Shown: positions 18,221 through 27,659, counted from the stretch's first letter. The stretch: DNA of 64,000 bases from Aquibium microcysteis (GCF_014495845.1 NZ_CP061080.1:2903001-2967000); one strand, 5' to 3'. Translations and numbers: made by a program. Notes: generated by a model from the sequence alone, not told the origin.

Positions 18221-19389
18221 CGTGCCGCCTCCGGTCGGGCCGGCGCCGGTTGCCGCGGCTCGGTCGGGCGTGCGGCGAGATAGGCCGCGACGTCCTTCAT
18301 CATGGTCTCGTCGAGATGGCCGGCGACGTTCGCCATGATGGCGGCATAGGGCGATGCCGCGCGCACGCCGGTGCGGAAGAGTTCCAGTTGCGTGACGATG
18401 TAGGCGAAGGACAGTCCGTCGATCCGCGGGAACTGGCTCGACCGGCTGGCGCCGTGACACGAACCGCAGGGCGCCACGCGCGCCTGCGGAAGCCCGACCT
18501 CGACGATCCTGCGCCCGCGTTCGGCGTCCCCCATTGCAGCCGGCGCGGCCGGCACAGCCGCGGCGCCGTTCCCCGTCCGGCCGGCGTCGGCGTAGTGCTG
18601 CGCAAGCGCGCGGATGGCCGCGTCGTCGAGATCATGGGCGACCGGCTCCATGATCCCGCTCTGGCGGACGTCGTCGCGATACTCCGTCAAGGCGCGCGCC
18701 AGGTAATCCGCCTTCTGGCCCGCAAGCGCGGGGACGAGACCGTCGACCGGTTCGGCCCCGCCTGCCCCATGGCAGGCCGCGCAACGGGCAGCCGCGGCTG
18801 CGAGCGAGTGTTTCGCGCCATCGCCGCTCCCCAGATCGAGACCGGCCGCACCCCGGGTGTCGGGCGAAGCAATCAGCGCACCGTACTCCGAGGGCGACAT
18901 GTCGGGCAGCGCCTCGATGAAGGCGACGAGGGGCCAGACCTCGGTGGTGCGTCCCGCGCCGGGCCAGGCCGGCATGCCGGTGAACTTCAGGCCGTTGCGG
19001 ACGATCCAGTGCAGGTCTTCCGAACTCCAATCGTCGCGCGCATGCGTCAGCGGCGGCGGCGCGGGGTACATCCGCGCCACGACGGCGGAACCCGGGGAGG
19101 CCGGGCTGCCGTGACAGGGCGCGCAGCCGATCCGGTAGTGGTTGGCGCCCAGCCGCACGAGGCCCGGATCGTCGAGGGCGGGCACGGAATCCACGCCGCT
19201 GTGGGTCTGGATGGACCGCCTGAGGACGATCTTGATGACGTGGTTGGTGACGTCGAAGTGCTGCACCGACGCAGCGACGTTGTAGATGCCGGAGAACATG
19301 AAGACGAGGAAACCGCCGACGCCGACGGCAGCGAAGACCACGAACCAGAACAGCGCGCGCCGGAAGCGGAGGTTCTTCGGGATCCACAT
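18217..19389 (-). CDS. Membrane-anchored triheme cytochrome c
   Basis: The 390-residue protein has one N-terminal membrane anchor (ALFWFVVFAAVGVGGFLVFMF) and three CXXCH haem sites: CAPCH at residue 89, CAACH at 203 and CGSCH near 327. Spacing suggests three class I cytochrome c domains, as in the cytochrome subunits of periplasmic dehydrogenases. In this operon it is a likely electron feeder to the caa3 oxidase, either from a bc1 complex or from a dehydrogenase. The start is the ATG at 19389, two bases after the ctaG stop, and the C-terminus is Pro/Ala-rich. Confidence 0.9.
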   Translation of the reverse strand: MWIPKNLRFRRALFWFVVFAAVGVGGFLVFMFSGIYNVAASVQHFDVTNHVIKIVLRRSIQTHSGVDSVPALDDPGLVRLGANHYRIGCAPCHGSPASPGSAVVARMYPAPPPLTHARDDWSSEDLHWIVRNGLKFTGMPAWPGAGRTTEVWPLVAFIEALPDMSPSEYGALIASPDTRGAAGLDLGSGDGAKHSLAAAAARCAACHGAGGAEPVDGLVPALAGQKADYLARALTEYRDDVRQSGIMEPVAHDLDDAAIRALAQHYADAGRTGNGAAAVPAAPAAMGDAERGRRIVEVGLPQARVAPCGSCHGASRSSQFPRIDGLSFAYIVTQLELFRTGVRAASPYAAIMANVAGHLDETMMKDVAAYLAARPTEPRQPAPARPEAAR

Positions 19390-19391
19390 GG

Positions 19392-19937
19392 TCAGGGAAG
19401 ACCTCCGGTCCAGCCCGGCCGGCCCTCGACCCGCGCCATCACCCGGGTGACGATGACCACGGCCGCGACGAGGAAACCGAGCGCCGAGATCGCCATGAAG
19501 AGCAGCCCGCCGATGTTCTGGTCCCACTGCCCGGCTGCACCGGCTTCCGCCACGACCGGAGGGCCGTAGAGTGGCCGCGGAGCAAGCACGAGCAGCACGC
19601 CGAGGAGACCGAACGCCTTCATGCCCGACAGGACCGCGGCCAGCGAGCGCCAGGGACGGATGTCCGCATCGGCGAAGACGGCGTGCCAGAACAGGCAGGC
19701 CGACAGCGCCACGGCTGCATAGAGGCCCGCCGACAGCAGGACCGACGACTGCGCCGCGCCCAGCAGGGCCGGGACATGCCAGCCCCAGACGAGTGCAACG
19801 AGAAGCAGCGCCGCACCGGGAGATCCAAGCGCCGGGGCATCGGCCCGCGGCCCGCCTGCCATACGCCAGCCCAGGATTCCGAGCGGCGCCAAGACGTTCG
19901 TCAGCACCGCCAGCACGACGAGGTGCGCGGTCAGCAT
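19392..19937 (-). CDS. ctaG: Caa3-type cytochrome oxidase assembly protein CtaG-like
   Basis: This is a 181-residue, five-helix protein of the caa3_CtaG family. Conserved family features are WGWHVP near residue 53, the LFWHAVF block near 82 and QWDQNIGGLLFM near 138. The family is associated with copper delivery or assembly of caa3 oxidases. It is the first gene of the oxidase operon, with a fair ribosome site (AGGGAG, eight bases upstream of the ATG at 19937). It is shorter than many relatives of 250-300 residues because it has fewer helices. Confidence 0.82.
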   Translation of the reverse strand: MLTAHLVVLAVLTNVLAPLGILGWRMAGGPRADAPALGSPGAALLLVALVWGWHVPALLGAAQSSVLLSAGLYAAVALSACLFWHAVFADADIRPWRSLAAVLSGMKAFGLLGVLLVLAPRPLYGPPVVAEAGAAGQWDQNIGGLLFMAISALGFLVAAVVIVTRVMARVEGRPGWTGGLP

Positions 19938-20101
19938 GCAGGCTGCTCCCTCATGCGAGGCCAAACAACCGGACGGCAGGATTGTTCCTGCTGTCTCACC
20001 TGCTGCTGCTCGAGCCTCGGCGGCCTCGTGCCCCCGGACGTTTCCCGGCCGCTCCGATCGTCATTGTCGGCCGGCGCCGGATCAGGGGATCGCCGGCGCG
20101 G

Positions 20102-20719
20102 TCAGGTTCCCGGATAGGGATTCGCCTTCAGCAGCCGGGCGAGATGCGCCGCGCCGGAGGCCGCCATCTTCAGAGCCGAGGCGACGGGATCCGGAATCTC
20201 CTCGAGGTCCTTGTAGTCCTTCGACTGCATCGCTTCTCCCACCCAGTAGCAGCCGGCATTGGCCGGGATCGTGAAGCCGACGTCGTCGAGTGCCTGGAAG
20301 CAGGCCGCGTGACTGGCATGGGCACCGTCCTCGTTGCCGACGACGGCCACGAGCGCGACCTTGCCGGTGGCGGGCATGCGCCCCTTGTCGTCGGTCTCGC
20401 CGAGGAATGCATCCAGGCGCTCGAGCACGCGCTTGGCGACGGACGAAGGCTGGCCGAGCCAGATCGGGGTCGCCAGGATGAAGATGTCGCTCTCGACGAT
20501 CTTCTGGCGCAGCCGGGGCCAGCCGTCGCCCGGCCCCATGTCCGACAGGACACCGGGGAGAATGGAGGCGTCGACCGCTCGAACCACTTCGCCCTCCACG
20601 CCGACGGCGGCCAGCTCCGCAAACAGGTCCGCCACCATCTTGTCCGTGGACGAGCTTTCGGCGTCGCCACCGGATTTCAGGCTGCAGTTCAATGCGAAGG
20701 CTTTGAGCGTGTCGGCCAT
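20102..20719 (-). CDS. NADPH-dependent FMN reductase / flavodoxin-fold protein
   Basis: The 205-residue protein has a flavodoxin-like fold of the FMN-reductase family. The phosphate loop region is LNCSLKSGGDAESSSTDKMV at the N-terminus, and the flavin-facing loop is DIFILATPIWLGQPSS near residue 80. Family members reduce quinones, azo compounds or iron. The ATG at 20719 has GAGGAG seven bases upstream. It stands alone, with intergenic gaps on both sides, and is probably monocistronic. Confidence 0.85.
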   Translation of the reverse strand: MADTLKAFALNCSLKSGGDAESSSTDKMVADLFAELAAVGVEGEVVRAVDASILPGVLSDMGPGDGWPRLRQKIVESDIFILATPIWLGQPSSVAKRVLERLDAFLGETDDKGRMPATGKVALVAVVGNEDGAHASHAACFQALDDVGFTIPANAGCYWVGEAMQSKDYKDLEEIPDPVASALKMAASGAAHLARLLKANPYPGT

Positions 20720-20904
20720 GAAAGATCTCCTCGAGACATGTTCGGTGGATAGGTGGCGGCGGACCCGCCCGGCGGCGCAGCGCCCGTCGTCACCGACGAT
20801 GGGGCGATGCCACCGCTCCCCGCAGGCACGGCGGCGGACTGCAGGGTGAACAGGCTCGCTGCCGCAATGTTCCTGCAGCACGCGGGCTCTCGGAGTTCCG
20901 ATGC

Positions 20905-21669
20905 TCAGAAAGTCACGTGCGCCCGCGCCACCAGCCGGTCGACCAGCCGGTCGAGATGAGGGTCCGACACGCCCGCGCGCGACAGATAGGAGGCGAAGCC
21001 GCCATGGCGATCCGAGACATGGGCCAGGAAGGCCTGCATCGTCCGCGCTTCGCTGGACAGCAGGATCGATGCCGCCGTCTCGCTCAGGCCGCGCGACCGG
21101 GCGGCCTTGCGCAGGCTGTCCATCAGCACGGCGGCGGTGCTGGCGGTGAGCGCATAGTCCTGCACGATGTCGTCGTCGGCGACGCCGGCGAGACCGAGCA
21201 GCATGGCCGCGACGATGCCCGTCCGGTCCTTGCCGGCCGTGCAGTTGAACAGGACGACGCCTGCGTCAGCCTCGGCGATCGCCGCCGCGACCTTCGCAAG
21301 CGCCGGCCCGCAGATCTCGACCGCGCTGACGTACCGTTCCGCGAGGCTGAACGACGGCTGCGACGACAGCAGCGTATCGACCGGGGCGAGGCTGTCGAAC
21401 AGCGGGATGTGCCGGTACTCGACGGCCCGATGCCCGGCGAAGACGCTCGGATGCCGCTGGAGTTCGAGATCGCTGCGCAGGTCGACGACCGTCGCCAGGC
21501 CGGCTTCCAGCAGCGTGCCGACGTCCCCCTCCGTCAGGCCCTGCAGCCCGTCCGCCCGCAGAACCGAACGCCAGCGCGTGGCTCCGCCGCCGGGAAGCGC
21601 ATAGCCGCCGAGGTCGCGAACGTTGAAAGCCCCTTCGAGGCGGATGTGACGTTCGAAAGTCCCGGTCAT
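20905..21669 (-). CDS. Tyrosine-phosphatase-family protein (Y_phosphatase3)
   Basis: The 254-residue protein has the N-terminal family motif FNVRDLGGYALPGGG and the catalytic P-loop LFNCTAGKDRTGIVAAML. The Cys and Arg of CX5R are present, but the His that normally precedes the Cys is Asn. The fold acts on phosphotyrosine, phosphoinositides or small phosphoesters. It begins exactly at the end of the permease gene and is the last gene of the ABC operon, so a small phosphorylated metabolite is a plausible substrate. No signal peptide is present. Confidence 0.85.
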   Translation of the reverse strand: MTGTFERHIRLEGAFNVRDLGGYALPGGGATRWRSVLRADGLQGLTEGDVGTLLEAGLATVVDLRSDLELQRHPSVFAGHRAVEYRHIPLFDSLAPVDTLLSSQPSFSLAERYVSAVEICGPALAKVAAAIAEADAGVVLFNCTAGKDRTGIVAAMLLGLAGVADDDIVQDYALTASTAAVLMDSLRKAARSRGLSETAASILLSSEARTMQAFLAHVSDRHGGFASYLSRAGVSDPHLDRLVDRLVARAHVTF

Positions 21670-22488
21670 TCAGCGGATTCCCGATTTCATGAAGGAGTCG
21701 ACCACCTGTCGCTGCAGGACCAGGTAGAGCGCGAGGATGGGCAGGGAGGCAAGCGTGGCGGCGGCCATCAGCGGCCCCCAGTCGTTGCCTTCCTGCGTCA
21801 TGAAGAACTGCAGTCCGATCTGGACGACCGAATTCTCCATGCGGCGGATCAGGAGCAGCGGCCAGAAATATTCGTTCCAGGCCGAGATGAAGCACAGGAT
21901 CGAGACGGACGCCAGCGGCGCCCGCAGGTTCGGCAGCACCACCTCGGCGAGGATGCGCAAGGAGCCCGCGCCGTCCATCCGCGCCGCCTCCACCACCTCG
22001 CGCGGGAAGCCGCGCATGGCGTTGTAGAGCACGAGCACGGAGAAGGCGGCGGCAGCGTTCGGGATGACCAGCCCGGCCACCGTGTCGAGCAGGCCGAGCC
22101 GGCTCGCCAGCACGTAGTTCGGGATCATCACCACCTGGAACGGCACCAGCCAGGACAGCGCGATCAGCGAGCGTGCGAGTGCTCCGCCCGGAAAGCGCCA
22201 GCGCACCAGCGCCCAGGCGGCGAGCAGGCCGGTGGCGACCTGCGCCAGCGTGGTGGCGCCGGCCATGAGGGCGGTGTTGGCCAGGATGCGCAGCATCGGC
22301 ATCGCGGCGAGCACGTCGGCATAGTTCTTCAGCGTCGGCGCGGCGGGGAACAGCCCGCCCGAAAAGATCTCGTTCTCGGAGCGGAACGAGGTCTGGATCA
22401 TCCAGTAGACCGGGAAGATGGCCAGAAACGACAGCGCGACCATCACGCCGTGGGCGGCGATGCGCCCGGGATTCGTCCTATTCGTCAT
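21670..22488 (-). CDS. ABC transporter permease (UgpE/MalG-like)
   Basis: This is a 272-residue six-helix permease of the MalG/UgpE type. The EAA loop is VVEAARMDGAGSLRILAEVV and the C-terminus reads LVLQRQVVDSFMKSGIR, which is typical. It overlaps the preceding permease by 11 bases and is followed without a gap by the phosphatase. Together with the other permease it forms the channel of the 20.9-26.8 kb transporter. Confidence 0.9.
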   Translation of the reverse strand: MTNRTNPGRIAAHGVMVALSFLAIFPVYWMIQTSFRSENEIFSGGLFPAAPTLKNYADVLAAMPMLRILANTALMAGATTLAQVATGLLAAWALVRWRFPGGALARSLIALSWLVPFQVVMIPNYVLASRLGLLDTVAGLVIPNAAAAFSVLVLYNAMRGFPREVVEAARMDGAGSLRILAEVVLPNLRAPLASVSILCFISAWNEYFWPLLLIRRMENSVVQIGLQFFMTQEGNDWGPLMAAATLASLPILALYLVLQRQVVDSFMKSGIR

Positions 22489-23413
22489 AGACCGCGAACC
22501 TCCGCATGAGGGCGAGACAGCCGATCGCGATCAGCCCGAAGACGGCAAAGACGAGCATGCCCGCCGCCGTGCTCCAGCCGGCCGCCATGGTCTTGAAACC
22601 GTATTCCCACATGACGTGATAGACGTTGGTGGTGGAGCGCAGCGGCCCGCCGCCGGTGAGCGCGTTGATGTAGACGAAGCTCCATTGCGCGCCGAACAGG
22701 ATGGTCATCATGGTGATCAGCAGGATCGTCGGCGACATCAGCGGCAGCCGGATGTCGCGCACGATCTGCCAGGGGCTCGCCCCGTCCATGCGCGCCGCCT
22801 CCACGTAGCTCGGGCTGATAGCGCTGTCGGCGGCGGCGAAGAGCAGCGTGGAAAAGCCGATCAGCTTCCAGCCGGTGATCCAGACCAGCGTCCAGAGCGC
22901 GACGTCGGGATCGCTGAGGAAGCCGACCTTGCCGAGGCCGAGCCCGGCGAGCCAGGCGTTGACCAGACCGTGGTCCTCGTTGAGCAGCCAGCGCCAGAGG
23001 ATGGCGGCGACGATCGGCGCCACGATCATCGGCACGAAGATCAGCGCCCGGTAGAGATTGCGCAGCCGCCCGCCCAGGTTGCCGGTGAGCAGCGCGACCG
23101 CCAGCGGGACGCCGACCGACAGCGGCAGCAGGCCGATCGTGTAGATCACGGTGTTGACCACCGCCTGGCGCATGTCCGGCAGGGACAGGAGGTTGCGGTA
23201 GTTGTCGAGGCCGACGAAGCGCGGCGTCGACCGCGGCAGCATGTTCCACTGGTAGAAGGACAGTTCGAAGGCCTGCAGCAGCGGCACGTAGGTCCACACC
23301 GCCACGACCACGAGCGCGGGCGCGAGATAGAGCCAGGGTTCGGCGGCCGAGAGCCGCAGGCGCGGCAGGCCGCGCGGCGCGACATGGGCGCCGGTGATCG
23401 TCGCGTCGGTCAT
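22478..23413 (-). CDS. ABC transporter permease (UgpA/MalF-like)
   Basis: This is a 311-residue permease with six hydrophobic segments and the EAA loop YVEAARMDGASPWQIVRDIR. The ATG at 23413 follows AGGAG with suitable spacing; a longer reading frame back to 23464 would have an odd Arg/Pro-rich leader and is rejected. It pairs with the permease at 21670-22488. Confidence 0.9.
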   Translation of the reverse strand: MTDATITGAHVAPRGLPRLRLSAAEPWLYLAPALVVVAVWTYVPLLQAFELSFYQWNMLPRSTPRFVGLDNYRNLLSLPDMRQAVVNTVIYTIGLLPLSVGVPLAVALLTGNLGGRLRNLYRALIFVPMIVAPIVAAILWRWLLNEDHGLVNAWLAGLGLGKVGFLSDPDVALWTLVWITGWKLIGFSTLLFAAADSAISPSYVEAARMDGASPWQIVRDIRLPLMSPTILLITMMTILFGAQWSFVYINALTGGGPLRSTTNVYHVMWEYGFKTMAAGWSTAAGMLVFAVFGLIAIGCLALMRRFAVYDE

Positions 23414-23477
23414 CGGGATCTCCTGAACGCGCGCGCCGGGGCGGGGGCGACCGCCCCGGCGCACCCTGGATTCCTGG

Positions 23478-24779
23478 TCAGTCCTGCGGCATCAGCGGCT
23501 GGGCGGTGTCCTGCGCGGTCTTGAGAACCACACGCGGATCGCCGCTGCCGAAGACGGCCTCGGTCATGGCGTCCTTCATCATGTTTTCGACCTGCCGGTA
23601 GTTCGGTCCGGGGAAGGCGACGTTCGCCGTCAGCCGCGACAGCTGCTCGACATTGGCCTTGTACTTCGGATTGGCCGCATACCAGTCCTTGAGGTAGCGC
23701 GGATCGTCCAGCGTGGAGAGGCGCAGCGGCAGGTAGCCGATCTTCGACGTGATGATCGAATAGGCCTCGTCCGAGGTCAGGAACTTCATCAGCTCCCAGG
23801 CCGCGCGCTGCTTCACCGGGTCCTGCGAGAACATGAAGATGGCCGAGCCGGAATTGGTCGGCGCGGTCGGCTTGTCGCCGAAGGACGGCATCGGCGCCAG
23901 CCCGACCTCGAACTTGCCCGCCGCAGCCGTCTCGACGCGGTTCAGGATGGCCGAGGTGTAGAGGAACATGCCGAGATTGCCCGACTGGAAGGTGTCGAGA
24001 TGCGCGCCGACGTCGATGCGGGCATGGGCGCCCGAATCCATCAGGTCGCGCAGCATGGCCACCGCATCGGCCTGGTCCTTGTCGGCGAAGGTGAGCCTGT
24101 TGCCCTCGCGCACCTTGCCGCCGTTCGAGATGACGATCGCCTGATAGACGAAGGTGCCGTCGGTCGGCCCGTAGGCGCCGGGGAAGAAGCCGTGCTTGCC
24201 GGTCTTCTGCGCGATCGCCATGCCGGCCGCCTTCACCTCGTCCCAGGTGCGCGGCGGCTGGTCCGGATCGAGACCGGCGGCGCGGAACAGGTCGCGGTTG
24301 ATGAACATGACCGGCGTCGAGAACACGTAGGCCAGCCCGTAGGTCTTGCCGTCCACCGCGCCGAGCGCCAGGCCGTTGGGAACGAAGCCGGCGGCATGGG
24401 CGGCGAGTTCCTCGCCCGCGAGATCCTCCAGCGGCTGCGCGCCGAGCTGCTCGGCGGCGTAGATCAGGTCGCGGAAGACGAGCTGGGCGACGTCGACGTC
24501 GAGGCCGGCCACCATGTCGGCCTGGACGCGCGACAGCACTTCGTTGGAGGGTGCCGCGATCGGCTCGACCTTGATGTTCGGATTGGCCGCCTCGAAGCGG
24601 GCGATCAGGTCGAGCGTGGCTTCCCGGCCGATGCCGGCCGAGGCGAGGTTGTAGTTGTAGAAGGTGATGGTCACCGGCTGGTCGACGGACGGCGCCATCT
24701 GCGCCTGCGCAGCCGGAGCGAAGCCTCCGGCCATCAGGCCGGTGGTCAGCGCGAGCGCCAGGAAATGTCTGCGGATCAT
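23478..24779 (-). CDS. ABC transporter extracellular solute-binding protein (UgpB-like)
   Basis: The 433-residue precursor has a signal peptide ending PAAQA before QMAPSVDQPVTITFYNYN. The mature part is a family 1 binding protein: PIAAPSNEVLSRVQADMVAG, YGLAYVFSTPVMFINRDLF and FFPGAYGPTDGTFVYQ. The closest type by layout is the UgpB group that binds glycerol-3-phosphate or phosphodiesters, and the phosphatase genes in the operon agree. The ligand is still inference. Confidence 0.9.
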   Translation of the reverse strand: MIRRHFLALALTTGLMAGGFAPAAQAQMAPSVDQPVTITFYNYNLASAGIGREATLDLIARFEAANPNIKVEPIAAPSNEVLSRVQADMVAGLDVDVAQLVFRDLIYAAEQLGAQPLEDLAGEELAAHAAGFVPNGLALGAVDGKTYGLAYVFSTPVMFINRDLFRAAGLDPDQPPRTWDEVKAAGMAIAQKTGKHGFFPGAYGPTDGTFVYQAIVISNGGKVREGNRLTFADKDQADAVAMLRDLMDSGAHARIDVGAHLDTFQSGNLGMFLYTSAILNRVETAAAGKFEVGLAPMPSFGDKPTAPTNSGSAIFMFSQDPVKQRAAWELMKFLTSDEAYSIITSKIGYLPLRLSTLDDPRYLKDWYAANPKYKANVEQLSRLTANVAFPGPNYRQVENMMKDAMTEAVFGSGDPRVVLKTAQDTAQPLMPQD

Positions 24780-24807
24780 GGAAAATTCCTTTCGGGTCGG
24801 GGGAGGA

Positions 24808-25656
24808 TCACTCGGCCGCGGCCTGTACGGGCGCGGCGCGCTGGAGCATCAGATCCAGCGGATAAACGTTGAGCTCGGCGCGGTCGGCCGGCAGCGGCAC
24901 GAAGGCCACCGTCAGTCCGCTGCGGCGGATCGTGCCGATGGCGAAGGAGGCGCCGCGCACCATGCGCAGCACGTCGCTGCGCAGGATGTCGGTGGCCGCG
25001 TGCTGGCCCATGCCGACCACGACCGGGATGCCGTGCCAGGACGAGACCCGGTCGTGGTGGATGTGGCCCGACAGGATGCCGATCACGTTGCGGCCCCTCA
25101 GCAGCGTGGCGAGCCGCTGCGACTGGTCGAAGTGGATCGTGCGCCAGTGCGCCCAGTCCGGCGCGTCGCCGAGTGCCGGCGGATGATGCGAGACGATCAG
25201 CTTCGGCAGGTCGGGATGACGGTCGAGCGTCTCGGCCAGCCAGGCGAACTGGGCCTCCTCGATCGAGCCGCCGATGAAGCCGGGCGTGCTGGAATCGAGC
25301 GTGACGACATGGATGCCGTCGATGACGGCGTCATGGTCGTAGGGCTGGGCGAGATCGTCCGCGCGGCCGAGCATGCCGCGGTAGAAGCCTTCGCGGGTGT
25401 CGTGGTTGCCGAGCGCGTAGACGACCGGCAAGTCGAGGCCCGCCATCAGGTCCTTCAGCACGGCGTAGCTTTCCGGGTCGCCGCGGTTGGACAGGTCGCC
25501 GCTCGCCACGACGAAGCTCGGCCTCGGCTGGATGGTGCCGACCAGCCGCACGATTTCGGAGAGCGTCGAGCGCGTGTCCGAGAACAGGTGCGTGTCCTGC
25601 GACGGGTCGCCGATGTGGAGGTCGGTCAGGTGTACGAAAGTGACGTCGCGCGCCAT
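24808..25656 (-). CDS. Calcineurin-like metallophosphoesterase (GpdQ/CpdA type)
   Basis: The 282-residue protein carries the full set of class III phosphodiesterase motifs: DLH at residues 12-14, GD at 53-54, GNHD at 83-86, SHHPP near 156 and GHIHH at 197-201. These bind a dinuclear metal centre. GpdQ and CpdA relatives hydrolyse glycerophosphodiesters or cyclic nucleotides. It overlaps the ATPase gene by 31 bases, so it is cotranslated with the transporter, and it lacks a signal peptide. A phosphodiester imported by the transporter would be hydrolysed in the cytoplasm; this is inference. Confidence 0.9.
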   Translation of the reverse strand: MARDVTFVHLTDLHIGDPSQDTHLFSDTRSTLSEIVRLVGTIQPRPSFVVASGDLSNRGDPESYAVLKDLMAGLDLPVVYALGNHDTREGFYRGMLGRADDLAQPYDHDAVIDGIHVVTLDSSTPGFIGGSIEEAQFAWLAETLDRHPDLPKLIVSHHPPALGDAPDWAHWRTIHFDQSQRLATLLRGRNVIGILSGHIHHDRVSSWHGIPVVVGMGQHAATDILRSDVLRMVRGASFAIGTIRRSGLTVAFVPLPADRAELNVYPLDLMLQRAAPVQAAAE

Positions 25657-26765
25657 GGGGCTTCTCCGGTGGGTTTGGATGTCGCGAGGGATACGGCGGG
25701 CTCGACGCGCTTGCCGTCGCCGAGAAAGGCGTGGACGGCCGACGGCGAGGCCCTCAGGCCGACGGGACCGGTCGGGATGGCGGTCGCGGCAGGCAGCGCG
25801 ACCGCGACGGCGCTGCCCTCGACGGTGCCGTGCCAGTGCAGCTCGCTGCCGAGGTCTTCCAAGATGTCGGGTTCGAAGGGGATGGCGCCGTCGGCCGCCT
25901 TGCCGGCGACCGGCCTCAGGTCGCCCGGCCGCAGGCCGATCTCGACCGCCGTTCCCGCGGCGAGCTCGAAGACCAGGTCGGGCCAGGGCATGTGCCCGCC
26001 CGCCAGCACCGCCCTGCCCCGCCGGTCGATTTCGGCGGGAAGGAAGTTCATCGGCGGCGAGCCGAGGAAATTGGCCACGAACCGGCTCGTCGGCCGCCGG
26101 AACACCTCGGCCGGCGTGCCGACCTGCTCGATCACGCCCTGGTTCATGACGACCAGCGTGTCGGCGAGCGTCATCGCCTCGACCTGGTCGTGGGTGACGA
26201 AGACGCTGGTGGTCTTCAGCTCGCGGTGCAGCCGCTTGATCTCGAGCCGCATCTGGATCCTGAGCTTGGCGTCGAGGTTCGACAGCGGTTCGTCGAAGAG
26301 GAAGATGCCGGGCTGGCGCACCATGGCGCGGCCCATCGCCACCCGCTGGCGCTGCCCGCCCGAAAGCTGCGAGGGCTTGCGATCGAGAAGGTCGCCGAGC
26401 CCCAGCATCGCCGCCACCCGGCCGATCCGCTCCTTGCGCTCGGCCTTCGGCACCCGCGCGACCTTGAGCGCGTAGCCGATGTTCTCGGCCACCGTCATGT
26501 GCGGGTAGAGCGCGTAGTTCTGGAACACCATGGCGCAGCCGCGCCGGCCCGGCTCGACGTCGTTGACGACGCGGCCGTCGAACGCGATCGTGCCCGCGGT
26601 GATGTCCTCCAGCCCGGCGATCATCCGCAGCAGCGTGGACTTGCCGCATCCCGACGGCCCGAGGATGACCAGGAAACTGCCGTCCTCGACGGCAAGGTCC
26701 AGTCCGCGCACCGCCGGCGTCCTGCCGTAGAGCTTGTGAACGTCTCGGATGTCGATCGAGGCCAT
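25626..26765 (-). CDS. ABC transporter ATP-binding protein (UgpC/MalK-like)
   Basis: This is a 379-residue ATPase, first in its operon. Walker A is GPSGCGKST near residue 36, signature [17 protein letters not shown], Walker [17 protein letters not shown], and switch His [12 protein letters not shown]. The C-terminal TOBE region is less conserved and ends in a 30-residue polar tail. With a single ATPase gene in the operon, a homodimer is expected. The ATPase-first gene order differs from the other transporters here, where the binding protein leads. Confidence 0.92.
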   Translation of the reverse strand: MASIDIRDVHKLYGRTPAVRGLDLAVEDGSFLVILGPSGCGKSTLLRMIAGLEDITAGTIAFDGRVVNDVEPGRRGCAMVFQNYALYPHMTVAENIGYALKVARVPKAERKERIGRVAAMLGLGDLLDRKPSQLSGGQRQRVAMGRAMVRQPGIFLFDEPLSNLDAKLRIQMRLEIKRLHRELKTTSVFVTHDQVEAMTLADTLVVMNQGVIEQVGTPAEVFRRPTSRFVANFLGSPPMNFLPAEIDRRGRAVLAGGHMPWPDLVFELAAGTAVEIGLRPGDLRPVAGKAADGAIPFEPDILEDLGSELHWHGTVEGSAVAVALPAATAIPTGPVGLRASPSAVHAFLGDGKRVEPAVSLATSKPTGEAPWRATSLSYT

Positions 26766-26874
26766 GGGGTCGCCCGTTGCATTGCTTCGGGGCTTGGGTA
26801 GGCGCGTGGCGTATCGGCAGCATGACGGGTTTCAAACAGCGTTCGAAATCCGCCGCTGCGCCCTGGTGCGCCGG

Positions 26875-27501
26875 TCAGCCTGGACGGAGGAACATCGGCA
26901 CCACCACCTCGACGATCCGCGCGATCACCTCCTCCGGATCGGAGAAGTCGATGGCATGGCCGGTCAGGACCTCGTTGCGCACCCGGCTGCGCGTCACCTG
27001 CGAGCGGATGCCGAGCGCACAGCTCATGCGCCAGCCGATCGCGGCGTCGTCGAGCCAGGGCGCGAGCTGGCGCAGATAGGCCATGAAGACCTTGTGATGC
27101 TCGACGCCCTCGATGATCGCCCGGTAGATCTCGGGATCGCGGCTGCGCTGCGACATCGCGTTGAAATGCGCCAGCACGCGGTACTGCGAACCGTCGTCGA
27201 GGCTCCAGCGCACGGAGGGGCCGACCAGCGCCGCGATCACCTCCTCGAGCGCGGGCGGCTCCGGATGGCGCTTCTGCACCGCCCGGTTCAGGAGATTCAT
27301 GCGCTCCTGGTTCAGCCGCCGGTAGACACGCTCGGCAGTCGCCACGATCAGGCGCTCCTGCGACCCGAAATGATAGCTCACCGAGGACGGCGTCGTTCCC
27401 GCCTCGCTCGCCAGCCGCCGGACGGTCAGGTCGTCGACGCAGTCGACCTCGCAGAGCAGCCGCTCGCAGGCATCGAGCAGACGCACGGTCGTGTGGTTCA
27501 T
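26875..27501 (-). CDS. TetR-family transcriptional regulator
   Basis: The 208-residue protein has a helix-turn-helix in LTVRRLASEAGTTPSSVSYHFGSQERLIVATAERVYRRL. The ligand domain contains a His/Trp-rich pocket (VLAHFNAMSQR, GVEHHKVFMAYL). It is transcribed toward the phosphate-related ABC operon, about 110 bases upstream of it, and is the natural candidate for its control. No palindrome stands out in the intervening gap. Confidence 0.88.
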   Translation of the reverse strand: MNHTTVRLLDACERLLCEVDCVDDLTVRRLASEAGTTPSSVSYHFGSQERLIVATAERVYRRLNQERMNLLNRAVQKRHPEPPALEEVIAALVGPSVRWSLDDGSQYRVLAHFNAMSQRSRDPEIYRAIIEGVEHHKVFMAYLRQLAPWLDDAAIGWRMSCALGIRSQVTRSRVRNEVLTGHAIDFSDPEEVIARIVEVVVPMFLRPG

Positions 27502-27631
27502 GGCGGGCTCCCGGAAGTCGAGCGAGGCGCGAGCCTACGCCGGCTCGGCGACGGCTGGATGACCGCGGGGGAAATCTCCCGGGCGTGCCAGGGCAATGGA
27601 CGCCGCAGGCGTCTGCCCCGACGGAAACCGC

Positions 27632-27659
27632 TTGCTAAGTTGTAGGATGACAGTATGAT
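27632..27659 (+). promoter_or_regulatory. Putative sigma-70 promoter for the 27.7-33 kb operon
   Basis: TTGCTA (27632-27637) and TATGAT (27654-27659) are separated by 16 bases, about 25 bases upstream of the proposed first codon, which would leave a leader of about 20 bases. The local AT-richness contrasts with the surroundings. Confidence 0.5.

Noticed and set aside
24808..26835. Single 675-codon protein fusing an Arg-rich domain to the phosphoesterase
   Set aside because: The N-terminal part is the ATPase gene read in a wrong frame; the phosphoesterase starts at the ATG at 25656.
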